DNA of 64,000 bases from Oceanospirillum beijerinckii DSM 7166 (lineage in GTDB: Bacteria > Pseudomonadota > Gammaproteobacteria > Pseudomonadales > Halomonadaceae): contig NZ_AULT01000010.1 of assembly GCF_000422425.1 (NCBI RefSeq), forward strand, positions 1 to 64,000. Direction: 5' to 3'. Below the pieces are notes generated by a model. That model saw only the letters and a list, made by a program, of their open reading frames with translations. It was not told the DNA's origin and made no database searches. Shown one piece after another: positions 37,132-46,119 of the stretch (its first letter is position 1; the number at the start of each line of letters is the position of its first letter). The position numbers and the translations under genes are program-made.

Positions 37132-37228
37132 CGGTTGAACAGGTTGCTGATGATTCTGACAGAGGGATCGCTCAGTGTCATCAGCTGAACAAACTTGTTA
37201 TTGAAACAGAACATATCGCTAAATTGAG

Positions 37229-37262
37229 AAGGGTGTCGGTCTTTGAATCTACGCCCTTTTTT
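37229..37262 (+). terminator. Probable terminator after clpB
   Basis: AAGGGTGT and ACGCCCTT can pair over eight positions (one G-T pair) around a 14-base loop, followed by TTTTTTAT. Confidence 0.65.
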
Positions 37263-37291
37263 ATTCATTACTTGGGTGTCAGACCTTGCCA

Positions 37292-37367
37292 GCTGTGTAT
37301 TGATTATTCGGCTGTGTATTGATTGCTCAGCTGTGTATTGATTGCTCAGCTGTGTATTGATTGCTCA
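37292..37367. repeat. Four tandem copies of a 19-base repeat
   Basis: The unit GCTGTGTATTGATTGCTCA occurs four times head to tail; copies 2 to 4 are identical and copy 1 differs in its last positions (ATTATTCG). The array sits between clpB and the end of the leftward adaptor operon. There are no spacers, so it is a minisatellite, not a CRISPR array. Confidence 0.92.
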
Positions 37368-37380
37368 GTGAGACGGAGCG

Positions 37381-38229
37381 TTATTCTTTAGACTGTCCTT
37401 TAACAGGGGGCTTAATGGCCCATGTTTTTAGTTGCACATAACGTCCTGCCAGGACCTCTTTTGAGTGTAATGGCGTGACCTGCCAGACGACCCTGCGTAA
37501 GCCACTGGCAGGGTCCAATACGGGAAGGATCGTATCGACACGAATAATACCGACATCCTGCCCGTTATCATGAATAATCGTTTCAGTATTTTCTGTCAGT
37601 CCGCGGGACATCTCCAGGGAGATATCCACACTCAATTGTAGCTGATCGATATTAGACAGCGTCAGGGTCTCATCTCCCGCTTCAATATACTCTCCCGCTT
37701 GTAGCTTGGTATCGGTGACAACACCGGTAAAGGGCGCGCGCAGTGTTTTCAGCTCCAGGTTTATACGGGCACTTTCCAATAATGCCTGAGCTCTTTCGAT
37801 ACCGGCCTGGCTACTGCTTAATGTTATCTGGGCATCAAACAGATCGTTATCAGAGACTGATTTTGTTCGATGTAGGCGATGCATATTACTCAGGTTCCGC
37901 TTGGCCTTTTTCATTTCTGTGCGGGCTATTTCCAGGTCTGCCTGAGCTTTGGCCAGAGCAGCTTTTTCCTTGCGGCTATCCAGCTGGGCCAGTACATCAC
38001 CTTGATAAACCTTCTCTCCCAGCTTTACCCGTTGAGTGAGGACTCCATTGCTTTCGAAGGTCAGCTTGGCCTGCTGCTTTGGCATTACAACGCCGCTAAT
38101 CAGTTCGTTGGCCTGACTCATTGGAGATAAAAGACTCAAACTAAGCAATAAGCATAGACTGGAAGCTATTCCCAGCCACATCTGTCGATTAGTGAACGAT
38201 GGACTGGCAATTGTTGTTTGCATGGTCAT
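37381..38229 (-). CDS. Membrane-fusion (HlyD/RND-type) adaptor protein
   Basis: The 282-residue periplasmic adaptor has an N-terminal signal/anchor (GIASSLCLLLSLSLLSP), a split biotinyl-lipoyl-like domain (GVLTQRVKLGEKVYQGDVLAQLD; LRAPFTGVVTDTKLQAGEYI), a coiled-coil hairpin between them (about 95-165), and a beta-barrel part. Such adaptors link an inner-membrane pump to an outer-membrane channel. It is the last gene of a leftward operon with two other HlyD-domain genes and no transporter or TolC gene, so the partner pump is not evident. Confidence 0.85.
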   Translation of the reverse strand: MTMQTTIASPSFTNRQMWLGIASSLCLLLSLSLLSPMSQANELISGVVMPKQQAKLTFESNGVLTQRVKLGEKVYQGDVLAQLDSRKEKAALAKAQADLEIARTEMKKAKRNLSNMHRLHRTKSVSDNDLFDAQITLSSSQAGIERAQALLESARINLELKTLRAPFTGVVTDTKLQAGEYIEAGDETLTLSNIDQLQLSVDISLEMSRGLTENTETIIHDNGQDVGIIRVDTILPVLDPASGLRRVVWQVTPLHSKEVLAGRYVQLKTWAIKPPVKGQSKE

Positions 38230-38248
38230 AAAAATATCTCTGTCTAGA

Positions 38249-39040
38249 TCAGATAAAGAGCTCTGCTCTTAACATCTTGCGCACCGGACGCCACAAGTGT
38301 TCCCAGAGCAGGCGGTGTTCGGCCAGTATTACAGCCTGACAGGCTAATTCTTCCGGGATCGGTCTGGATTGGGTTTGCACCCGGATATTAATCTTACGAT
38401 CCGGGCCGTAGGCCTCGGCCAGTGGCGCCATTTCATATACCTGTCCGGTAATCAGGTCACCGTTTTGCAGTCGGATGCGCGCTTGTTGTCCCAGCTGAAT
38501 CAGTTCTCGGTCTGCTTGTTCAATACCGATATCAATCAGCTGCCTGGTGGCTGGGCGCAATTTGACTATCTCTTCACCCTGGCTATAAAAACGGCCCTGA
38601 ATCATGGCGACAGGCATCGCTTCTACCAGCCAGTCGCCTTCTGGGAGAGGAATGTTCAATTTTTGCTGACGTTGTCTCAGGTGCTGCAGATTTTCACGGG
38701 CGGCGACAAGCTCTGCCCTTAAACGGCTTGCTTCAGCACCTTCATGTTCTGCTTCAGCGACTTGGATCTGTAGCTGTATACCCTGTACCTGAGATGTGGC
38801 TTGTTCAAGCTGGAGCTGCAGTTCCGGAGAGTAGAGTTGAAAGAAGCGTTCACCGGGGGCAACAGTCGGTTTATGGTACGCATCAATCGCTGCGAGGGTA
38901 ATAAAACCACTTTCCGGTGCATGAATCACCTGTTTGGGAGTGACGCTTTCGCAAGGGGCCAGTACCCGAACTCTGGGATTGAGGGTGAATAAGGTTACGC
39001 TAAGCAGGCATAAGATTCCTAGCGTCCAAGGGCGACGTTT
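38249..39040 (-). CDS. HlyD-like C-terminal part of the M50 protein, out of frame with it
   Basis: The open frame runs from just after a stop at 39041-39043 to 38249 (263 codons) and encodes basic residues, a membrane helix (LGILCLLSVTLFTL), then a HlyD-like adaptor with a coiled coil (LEQATSQVQGIQLQIQVAEA) and a lipoyl-like turn. The first usual start, GTG at 38929, would cut off the helix; no ATG, GTG or TTG occurs upstream in frame. The preceding M50 gene ends 22 bases inside this frame. One base added at a T5 run (39038-39042; A5 on the coding strand) would fuse both into one protein of about 686 residues. Related M50 proteins often carry such a C-terminal HlyD domain. Confidence 0.7.
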   Translation of the reverse strand, partial: KRRPWTLGILCLLSVTLFTLNPRVRVLAPCESVTPKQVIHAPESGFITLAAIDAYHKPTVAPGERFFQLYSPELQLQLEQATSQVQGIQLQIQVAEAEHEGAEASRLRAELVAARENLQHLRQRQQKLNIPLPEGDWLVEAMPVAMIQGRFYSQGEEIVKLRPATRQLIDIGIEQADRELIQLGQQARIRLQNGDLITGQVYEMAPLAEAYGPDRKINIRVQTQSRPIPEELACQAVILAEHRLLWEHLWRPVRKMLRAELFI

Positions 39041-40308
39041 TTACTCCAGAACACAGTGATACTCCACTCTTTCATCGCCCTTGGCCAGGTGTTGGTCAGT
39101 TTGGCGATGATTTTAGCGACCAGCCAGATAAAAAGCAGAACCCCCCAGAAGCCCAGGGTTTGGGCGATAAAGCTGTAACCAAGATAGGCTATAGTAGAAA
39201 GCATTATGCTGATATAAAGCAGAGCCAGACCACCATAGATCATATAAAAGCGCCTTTCTCGCTCGGTGGGCATTAAAGGGGCCTCTACATCCATACGAAA
39301 CACTTTGGTTTTTAACAGCCTGGAGAACCAAACCGTGGAGTTCTGCTTAAGGTTGGGCATCTCCATCAGGTCACTGAGAATGTAGTAGCCGTCAAACTTC
39401 ACCAGGGGATTCAGGTTAAAAAGCAGCGACTGGGCGGTACACATGGTCATGATAATAAAGGCGATAGTGCCCAGAATACTGTTTACATCCGCTATCAGCC
39501 AGATATAAGCTGAGATCGCCGCCAGCAAAAGTTCGGTATAGATCCCGGCCAGAGCGACGTAGATCTTGTGGCGTTTGTTTTCAAATAGCCAGGCATCGTT
39601 AACGTTGCAATAGAGGCAGGGCTGCATTACCAGTAATAGAAAACCCATATCATCAATATCGCCGCCAAAGTTTTTACAGGTAAGCCCGTGACCGCATTCG
39701 TGCAGAGCAATTACCACCAGGGCTACAATCCATACCCCTAAAAAGTTCAGCCAGTTTTCGTGCATGGTAAAAAATACCTGCTCAAAATCGTCTACAAAAC
39801 GATCCAGTTGCCCAAGCACCAGTACCAGAGCAGAAAACATAAAGATCAGGCAGGCTTTAACAAACAGCGGATGCCATAAAAAACGGACCTTATCGATCAG
39901 GGCATTAAATTCTGTATTGGGGTTTACCAGGTGGAAACGCATCAGCAGCATGGAGCCTTTGGCTTGCAGGAATTTGCTGCGTTTCTCATCCTTTAAGCGC
40001 TCGATCAGAGCGATATTTTCTTCATGTTTACTGCGTTTAAGCAGCTTGTTGTCCTTCAGGGACTTGTACAGCTCCTCGGCACTTTCGTTGTCGTACTCGT
40101 ATTTGGCGCTGGTTTCGTTAAATAGCTCCACCAACTGCCTCAGATTACGAGCACCGTCAAACAGCCGAATCAGGTCAAACTGAGCCTCATCAAAGCGGAA
40201 ATACTTCTGCTTTTCGACATCCTTGATGATGTAGGAGGGTTCTCCATCGATCATCATCTTACGCTGGGTTAAATCTTCCCGCAGTGGTAAAGGGATGGTG
40301 TCTGACAT
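39019..40308 (-). CDS. PqqD-like plus M50 (site-2) metallopeptidase membrane protein
   Basis: The 429-residue protein has an N-terminal PqqD-like domain (about 12-95; YIIKDVEKQKYFRFDEAQFDLI), a charged linker, and a polytopic M50 domain. The zinc motif is HECGH (about 203-207), and the second metal motif is NLNPLVKFDGYYIL. PqqD-M50 proteins are associated with export of peptides or polysaccharides, for example YydH in Bacillus. It lies between a GAF-HlyD gene and HlyD-type genes. The last six residues (NVALGR) look like out-of-frame translation after a lost base; see the entry at 38249. Substrate unknown. Confidence 0.85.
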   Translation of the reverse strand: MSDTIPLPLREDLTQRKMMIDGEPSYIIKDVEKQKYFRFDEAQFDLIRLFDGARNLRQLVELFNETSAKYEYDNESAEELYKSLKDNKLLKRSKHEENIALIERLKDEKRSKFLQAKGSMLLMRFHLVNPNTEFNALIDKVRFLWHPLFVKACLIFMFSALVLVLGQLDRFVDDFEQVFFTMHENWLNFLGVWIVALVVIALHECGHGLTCKNFGGDIDDMGFLLLVMQPCLYCNVNDAWLFENKRHKIYVALAGIYTELLLAAISAYIWLIADVNSILGTIAFIIMTMCTAQSLLFNLNPLVKFDGYYILSDLMEMPNLKQNSTVWFSRLLKTKVFRMDVEAPLMPTERERRFYMIYGGLALLYISIMLSTIAYLGYSFIAQTLGFWGVLLFIWLVAKIIAKLTNTWPRAMKEWSITVFWSKNVALGR

Positions 40309-40311
40309 GGA

Positions 40312-42525
40312 CTAGACTCCAAACCAGAACAGGAAGAAGTTTCGTACCCGGCGGGCCATACGGATCAGGGTCGAGCTTTCCGGGGTATTGATACGGGCGA
40401 CTCCTGTCATACCCGGTTGCAGGTTATCCGGTGCCTGCTCAATCACCAGCTCGGCAATAAATTCGTTCTCTTCCAGCTCGGATTTAGCTTCCTGGTCCAG
40501 TGCCTGAGTGGGGACATCAAAACTACGACCAATATAAGCGACTTTGCCGGAGAAATATTCGCCGGGGCGGGCTTTCAGTACGGCGGTCACCTGATGGCCG
40601 ATCTTCACATCCAGCACATCTTCTTCCGCCAGTTTGACGATTACCGTTGGTTTATCTGGGTCAGCCAGGCGGAGGATTTCATCGCCCAGGCTGAAGTTGC
40701 GCCCCACCAGCTCATCGGTACGAGGGGTCAGTACAATAGCGGGACGGGTGGCTCTGACATCCACCTTATGCAGATCTTCTCTGGCTTTGGTTACCTGAGC
40801 TCTGACGCTGTTGCGATCAATCAGGTGACGACTGAGCTCAGCCGCGTCATCTTTAGCACGGGCTTCAATAATCTGTCGTTCCAGTACTGCCAGCTTGCTT
40901 TCTGCTTCGATCAGGCTCAGGCGCAGATCACTGTCATCCAGTCGAAATAAGAGCTGTCCGGGTTTTACTTTCTGGCCTTCGCGTATGTGCATCTCTTTGA
41001 TGACACCTGAAACCGGTAGGAAGAGGCCTTGACCCAATTTGGCTTCTACCACCACATGGCCGGTAACGGAACGGAAGAAGGGGGCGTAGTGCAGAGTGGC
41101 AGCAATTAGACCGACTGCGACACAGATGATGGTCCATTTACGCCAGGACACCATGGCGGCACGGCTACTGGCACCCACTTTACCTAAGGCTCCGGCAAAA
41201 GGGATTTTCTGGTACAGGCTGGCGTTACGCAGGGAGATGGTGGTTTGATTTGCCAGAATGCTAAGAATATCGGCCTTGGTGCTACTGGCAAAACCGCTCT
41301 CCTTACTGATCATGGCGATCACACCTAAGGTACCTTCGTCATCTTTTAGCGGCATCATCCACAGGGATTGAGTGCCTTCCCGCTGCAGGAAGTTAAGCCA
41401 GATATTATTGTCGGGATCATCGACCTTTTTGCGATACTTCTCTCTATCAGCAACATAAACGCTGCGACCGGCTTCCCGCACTTTCTGCATCATCTCCAGC
41501 AGGGCGTCTGTCAGTTTTTCCGACCACTGCTTATGTTTGTCTTCACTTGCTGCCCCCATAAAGAGTGTGTCTCTGTTTTCATCCAGCAGGGCGATGGCAC
41601 AGTATTCGATTTCGACCAACTCATTAGCGAGGGTGGTGACCGAGGTGAGTACGTGGTTGATATCCAGTGTCGAGGTGATCTGCTGTGACATGGACAGCAG
41701 GGTGTTCATCTCCTTAACCTTTTGTTCTGTTTGCAGGAAACGCACATTCTTGATCGAGATGGCGGCGCTCATAGCCAGATCCTCAATCATTTGCTGATCA
41801 TCTTGATTAAAGGTACCGTCAATACTGTCTTTGCGGTTCAGTACCTGAATTGCGCCGTAGATCTGATCATCAATAGTTAGGGGGACGCAGATCATAGAGC
41901 GGGTCACAAAGCCGGTCTTTTCATCTACGGTATTGGTAAAGCGCTTATCGTTACGTACATCGGTTACGATTTCAGGGATTCGAGTATTAATTACACTACC
42001 CACAATACCTACGCCTTTCGGTAGACGCAGGCCAATCACTTGGTTTGCAGTAGGGCCTTCGGCCAGCTTACAAACATTCTCTTCCTGTTTGCCATCTACA
42101 ATCCAAAATGAACCCGCTTCTGCATTCAGGGCTTCCAATACCCTTTCGAAAATCACAGATAATAGTTTGGTCATATCTGTGGTGCTGACAAACTCCCGGG
42201 TCAGGCTTTGAGTTAGCCGGAGTTGCTCCACTTGCTTTTGCAGGTGGTCCGTCGCAGCTGGACGGTCTACCGATTGCTGTTGAGGCGGCGTTTGTCTATT
42301 GCGACCGGTATGCTGAGCGCCTTCGGCTTGTGTCTTGGCCGTAGCTGTTGATTTCATGCCTAAGTGGCTTGGGCGGCGAACCCCAGGATTTGGACCCATG
42401 TGCATGGGTTTGGGGCCAGGGCGGCGGGTTACAGGTTGCTTAATGCCAGACGGGTTATCTGGCTTGAGCACAGTAGCGACCTTTGGGTTGGTTTGAACTT
42501 GAGGACGCTTGGGAACTGAGGCCAT
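40312..42525 (-). CDS. GAF-GAF-HlyD fusion protein (sensor plus periplasmic adaptor)
   Basis: The 737-residue protein starts at the ATG at 42525 (AAGGA upstream). A Pro/Lys-rich disordered N-terminus (1-90) precedes two GAF domains (about 118-260 and 275-440, cytoplasmic). One membrane helix follows (IICVAVGLIAATLHYAPF, about 465-485), then a periplasmic HlyD-like part with SGVIKEMHIREGQKVKPGQLL, a short coiled coil, and a beta-barrel (PGEYFSGKVAYIGRSF). Joining ligand-sensing GAF domains to an export adaptor is unusual and suggests gated export. It heads the leftward operon and is separated from the M50 gene by three bases. Confidence 0.85.
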   Translation of the reverse strand: MASVPKRPQVQTNPKVATVLKPDNPSGIKQPVTRRPGPKPMHMGPNPGVRRPSHLGMKSTATAKTQAEGAQHTGRNRQTPPQQQSVDRPAATDHLQKQVEQLRLTQSLTREFVSTTDMTKLLSVIFERVLEALNAEAGSFWIVDGKQEENVCKLAEGPTANQVIGLRLPKGVGIVGSVINTRIPEIVTDVRNDKRFTNTVDEKTGFVTRSMICVPLTIDDQIYGAIQVLNRKDSIDGTFNQDDQQMIEDLAMSAAISIKNVRFLQTEQKVKEMNTLLSMSQQITSTLDINHVLTSVTTLANELVEIEYCAIALLDENRDTLFMGAASEDKHKQWSEKLTDALLEMMQKVREAGRSVYVADREKYRKKVDDPDNNIWLNFLQREGTQSLWMMPLKDDEGTLGVIAMISKESGFASSTKADILSILANQTTISLRNASLYQKIPFAGALGKVGASSRAAMVSWRKWTIICVAVGLIAATLHYAPFFRSVTGHVVVEAKLGQGLFLPVSGVIKEMHIREGQKVKPGQLLFRLDDSDLRLSLIEAESKLAVLERQIIEARAKDDAAELSRHLIDRNSVRAQVTKAREDLHKVDVRATRPAIVLTPRTDELVGRNFSLGDEILRLADPDKPTVIVKLAEEDVLDVKIGHQVTAVLKARPGEYFSGKVAYIGRSFDVPTQALDQEAKSELEENEFIAELVIEQAPDNLQPGMTGVARINTPESSTLIRMARRVRNFFLFWFGV

Positions 42526-43189
42526 ACAGAATCCTTCTACATGCACCTGCCATAGATGCAAAAGCCTTAGGCCTGAAACAGGACTAAGGTTGGTATCACA
42601 TAACTAAGATTAAAGCTAAATTAGCCTGCCGTTTTGGCTTGGACTTGGTGCTTCAGGCTCGCATGCGGGTTTGAACGCTTTTCATCTCCAGAGTACTGCT
42701 ATAAACACTTTGAGGAACCTGTCACCTTGAGTCATGGTTATTCCTCTGTATCAATGTTTGGCGGTAAAGCCTGAGTACTTCAACATAAATATTTCCTTCC
42801 TCTCTGGTCACTGACCGGAGAGGAAAGGGTCTCACTGCCGACAAACTTTTGTGTAGGTGCTTAGAGTGAGTTCAGGTGCCAAATTTCTATAAATAATATT
42901 TTAGTTTAGAGCGTTATGGGGAATCCATTGTGGTCGGCTCACATTTTTCAGTTTAACCCGTGATTAGTCTTGCTCATGCTACATGATAAGCAATACTGCC
43001 GGTTTTGCTTACTGCAAAATACATCAACAGTGATGGAGTGAATAATCTAAAGGCATATAAAATCTGAGGCTATTTGGTAAGAAAAATCTAAAATAAGCAC
43101 CTGTTTTAGAAATATTTTCTGTCCTTTTTGCACTAGCGCTATTGTTCTATTGACATCCGTCAAGGTCTGTAAGAACCTACTCCTCCTTA
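42526..43189. other. AT-rich intergenic region between divergent operons
   Basis: No gene is apparent. A strong hairpin lies at 42797-42825 (TTCCTCTCTGGTC / GACCGGAGAGGAA, 3-base loop) without a T-run. TTGACA occurs at 43150-43155 near the start of the structured element but without a clear -10. The promoter of the GAF-HlyD operon must be in the first part of this stretch. Confidence 0.5.
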
Positions 43190-43447
43190 TTTTACGGGCG
43201 TAGAGATAATGGGCGACCCCCCGAAGTCTACGTGAAGGGTAAACAGGCTAATTTACCCGCCGAAGGAATAGCAGGCCCAGGTTAACCCGCCAGGCCTGGC
43301 TGACGCCCCGACCCGCATCTACCTATGCGAAGAAGAGTGCAGGACCCACCCGGTCCTAAGTGCCAGGTAAGGCAGCCTTGTCATGTGCCTGCATGACTAG
43401 TGAAGTTAAAGGTGGCTGCCCTTTATCAGCCACATTGGATTTTTATT
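43190..43447 (+). ncRNA. Candidate structured leader RNA or small RNA upstream of ilvI
   Basis: A GC-rich block inside AT-rich DNA contains consecutive inverted repeats: CGTAGA/TCTACG (43199/43227), GGGTAAA/TTTACCC (43237/43252), CAGGCC/GGCCTG (43272/43293), CGCAT/ATGCG (43314/43325), GGACC/GGTCC (43342/43352), and GTGGCTG/CAGCCAC (43412/43427) followed by ATTGGATTTTTATT, a weak terminator-like end. No branched-chain-amino-acid-rich leader peptide is seen, and it matches no riboswitch I know by sequence. An RNA motif called ilvB-OMG has been reported upstream of ilvB in marine gammaproteobacteria and should be compared. Strand is inferred from the T-rich end. Confidence 0.45.
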
Positions 43448-43594
43448 ATCGTGATCAGCTTTTTCTTGCTGAGACTTTGATTTGGCTTCCTCTGAGTGAG
43501 GGGCTCTGTCTTAGCGCAATAAATAGAAGAAAGACTGTTCGTCTGATATCTGTTCGTTTTTGCACTCGAACTATTTTTTAGGGGGTTCACTACG

Positions 43595-45316
43595 GTGGAA
43601 TTACTTTCTGGCGCCGACATGCTCGTTCGTTCTCTCCAGGATGAGGGCGTTGAGTATATCTACGGTTATCCCGGCGGCTCGGCTCTTCATATTTACGATG
43701 CCATATTCCGCCAAGACAAGGTTAAACACATTCTGGTCCGCCACGAGCAAGCAGCAGCCCACATGGCTGACGGTTACGCTCGTGCGTCCGGTAAACCGGG
43801 TGTGGTTCTGGTAACGTCTGGTCCAGGTGCGACCAACACTGTAACCGGTATCGCGACGGCCTATATGGACTCTATTCCTATGGTCGTACTGTGTGGTCAG
43901 GTGATGAGTCACCTGATTGGTGAAGATGCGTTCCAGGAAACCGACATGATCGGTGTTTCCCGTCCTGTGGTAAAACACAGTTTCAGCGTGAAACATCCTT
44001 CCGAAATTCCAGCAGTGATCAAAAAAGCCTTTTATATCGCTTCAACCGGGCGTCCCGGTCCGGTTGTTGTGGATATTCCTAAGGATATGACGGCTCCGAC
44101 CGATCGTTTTGAATACGAATATCCGAAGAAGGTTAAAATCCGCTCTTACAACCCGGTAGTGCGTGGTCACACGGGGCAGATTAAGAAAGCGGTTGAGATG
44201 ATGTTAAAAGCCAAACGCCCGATTCTGTACGCGGGCGGTGGTGTGATTCTGGGTAAAGCGGCTTCTCAGTTTACTGAACTGGCGAAGAAGCTGGGCTTCC
44301 CGGTGACATCTTCTCTGATGGGAATTGGTGCTTATCCGCAAACCGATAAACAGAGTATCGGTTGGTTGGGCATGCATGGTAGCTATGAAGCTAATATGAC
44401 CATGCACCATTCTGACCTGATTGTGTGTATCGGTGCGCGTTTTGATGACCGTGCAACCAATAACACCAGCAAGTTCTGTCCGACGGCGAAGATTATCCAT
44501 GTGGATATCGATCCGGCGTCTATCTCTAAGACCGTTCGTGCCGATGTGCCGATTGTAGGTCCGGTAGACTCTGTACTGAACGAGATGCTGGAGCTGCTGG
44601 CGCAGGCTAAAACAAGTCCGAATACAGATGCATTGGCAGATTGGTGGAAGCAGATCAATGATTGGCGTGCCAGCCACTCTGTACTGTATACCGCAGAAGA
44701 AGATCGTCCGATCAAACCTCAGCAGGCTGTTGAAGCCATGTGGCGAGTGACCGGTGGTGATGCATATGTAGTAACCGACGTGGGTCGGCACCAGATGTTT
44801 GCGGCGCAGTACTACAAGTTTGATAAACCAAACCGTTGGATCACCTCCGGTGGTCTGGGCACCATGGGCTTCGGTTTCCCGGCGGCCATGGGTATCAAAC
44901 TGAACTACCCGGACAACGATGTGGCGCTGGTCACCGGTGAGGGCAGTTTCCAGATGATGATGCAGGAACTGTCAACCTGTAGCCAGTTTGGTATTCCGGT
45001 GAAAATTATCAACCTGAATAACCAATCTCTGGGTATGGTGCGTCAGTGGCAGGATCTGAACTATCAGGAACGTCACTCTCAGTCTTGCATGCAGTCTCTG
45101 CCTGACTTTAAGATGCTGATTGAATCTTATGGTCATGTGGCACTGAAGGTTGAGAAGATCGAAGATCTGGAGCCGACGCTGGAAAAAGCGTTTGCCATGA
45201 AAGATAAGCTGGTGTTTGTCGACGTAATGGTCGATCCGAAAGAGCACGTTTATCCGATGCAGATTCCTCAGGGATCGATGCGTGACATGTTGCTGAGCAA
45301 GACGGAGCGTACCTAA
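43595..45316 (+). CDS. ilvI: Acetolactate synthase large (catalytic) subunit
   Basis: This thiamine-diphosphate enzyme makes acetolactate and acetohydroxybutyrate, the first common step of valine, leucine and isoleucine synthesis. The 573 residues start with GTG after AGGGGG (MELLSGADMLVRSL, close to E. coli IlvI). It shows GYPGGSALHIYDA, the catalytic Glu in VRHEQAAAHMADGYAR, and the ThDP/Mg motif GEGSFQMMMQELSTCSQFGIPVKIINLNNQ. The stop is one base before ilvH. Confidence 0.97.
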   Translation: MELLSGADMLVRSLQDEGVEYIYGYPGGSALHIYDAIFRQDKVKHILVRHEQAAAHMADGYARASGKPGVVLVTSGPGATNTVTGIATAYMDSIPMVVLCGQVMSHLIGEDAFQETDMIGVSRPVVKHSFSVKHPSEIPAVIKKAFYIASTGRPGPVVVDIPKDMTAPTDRFEYEYPKKVKIRSYNPVVRGHTGQIKKAVEMMLKAKRPILYAGGGVILGKAASQFTELAKKLGFPVTSSLMGIGAYPQTDKQSIGWLGMHGSYEANMTMHHSDLIVCIGARFDDRATNNTSKFCPTAKIIHVDIDPASISKTVRADVPIVGPVDSVLNEMLELLAQAKTSPNTDALADWWKQINDWRASHSVLYTAEEDRPIKPQQAVEAMWRVTGGDAYVVTDVGRHQMFAAQYYKFDKPNRWITSGGLGTMGFGFPAAMGIKLNYPDNDVALVTGEGSFQMMMQELSTCSQFGIPVKIINLNNQSLGMVRQWQDLNYQERHSQSCMQSLPDFKMLIESYGHVALKVEKIEDLEPTLEKAFAMKDKLVFVDVMVDPKEHVYPMQIPQGSMRDMLLSKTERT

Positions 45317-45317
45317 G

Positions 45318-45809
45318 ATGCGACACATTATCTCAATTCTGATGGAAAATGAGGCCGGTGCGTTATCACGGGTAGTAGGCCTGTTCTCTCAGCGTAACTT
45401 CAACATTGAATCGCTGAACGTTGCACCGACAGAAGATCCAACGCTGTCTCGTCTGACACTGACCACCATAGGCTCAGACCAGGTGATCGAGCAGATCACC
45501 AAACAGCTGAATAAGCTGGTTGATGTGGTGAAACTGGTTGACCTGACCGAAGGCGTTCACGTTGAGCGTGAGCTGATGCTGGTTAAGGTGAAAGCGGTGG
45601 GTGCTCAGCGTGCCGAAGTGAAGCGTACAACCGATATCTTCCGGGGTCAGATCGTTGATGTGACTAACACCATGTACACCGTACAGATGGTGGGAGATAA
45701 CGAAAAGCTGGATGCCTTTATCCAGGCGCTGGGCGTTAACGGCATTCTGGAAGTGGTGCGTACCGGTGTTTCCGGTATTTCCCGCGGAGAGAAGGTGTTA
45801 AGCCTGTAA
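45318..45809 (+). CDS. ilvH: Acetolactate synthase small (regulatory) subunit
   Basis: The 163-residue regulatory subunit activates the catalytic subunit and mediates valine inhibition through an N-terminal ACT domain (MRHIISILMENEAGALSRVVGLFSQRNFNIESL). It is one base downstream of ilvI and coupled to it. In Pseudomonas ilvC follows; here about 11 kb lies between. Confidence 0.97.
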   Translation: MRHIISILMENEAGALSRVVGLFSQRNFNIESLNVAPTEDPTLSRLTLTTIGSDQVIEQITKQLNKLVDVVKLVDLTEGVHVERELMLVKVKAVGAQRAEVKRTTDIFRGQIVDVTNTMYTVQMVGDNEKLDAFIQALGVNGILEVVRTGVSGISRGEKVLSL

Positions 45810-45852
45810 GCTTTGGCTTCGATCGTTTAGATACTTTCTTGCTAAGTGTCAG

Positions 45853-45887
45853 AACCGCCCCTTGTGCAAACAAGGGGCGGTTTTTTT
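45853..45887 (+). terminator. Rho-independent terminator after ilvH
   Basis: AACCGCCCCTTG / CAAGGGGCGGTTTTTTT with a TGCAAA loop closes ilvIH. The remainder of the gap to 46119 holds no gene; GTTAACAG- and ACAAGAATGGAG-type sequence precedes the transporter, with GGAG as its ribosome site. Confidence 0.92.
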
Positions 45888-46119
45888 ATGTCTGTGTGAA
45901 TAGGACAAAATGACACATTCGGTGTTTGTGCTGGGTTGTTTTGTTCGTATTTGAGTGGATTATTCGGTGTCTGATTTTATTAACCCCTTGTTAATAAAGG
46001 GGAATAGCATAATGGCTTACCTCTTGCTGAACCCTGTGACAGGTTCGGACGTTAACAGAACAACCCCAACCCTCCGACCTCAATTCCAAATGTCATAACA
46101 ACAAGAATGGAGTTCATTT

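Noticed and set aside
37292-37367. Possible CRISPR array
   Set aside because: The 19-base units are contiguous with no spacers and there are no cas genes, so it is a tandem repeat.
39038-39042. Programmed -1 frameshift site in the M50 gene
   Set aside because: The local heptamer is T AAA AAC rather than a full X XXY YYZ slippery sequence and I saw no clear downstream stimulator; a base loss or sequencing error is simpler, though slippage is kept open in the findings.
43384-43581. Leader peptide before ilvI
   Set aside because: The short open frame starting near 43392 has no run of Ile, Leu or Val codons and crosses the hairpin region without attenuator geometry.
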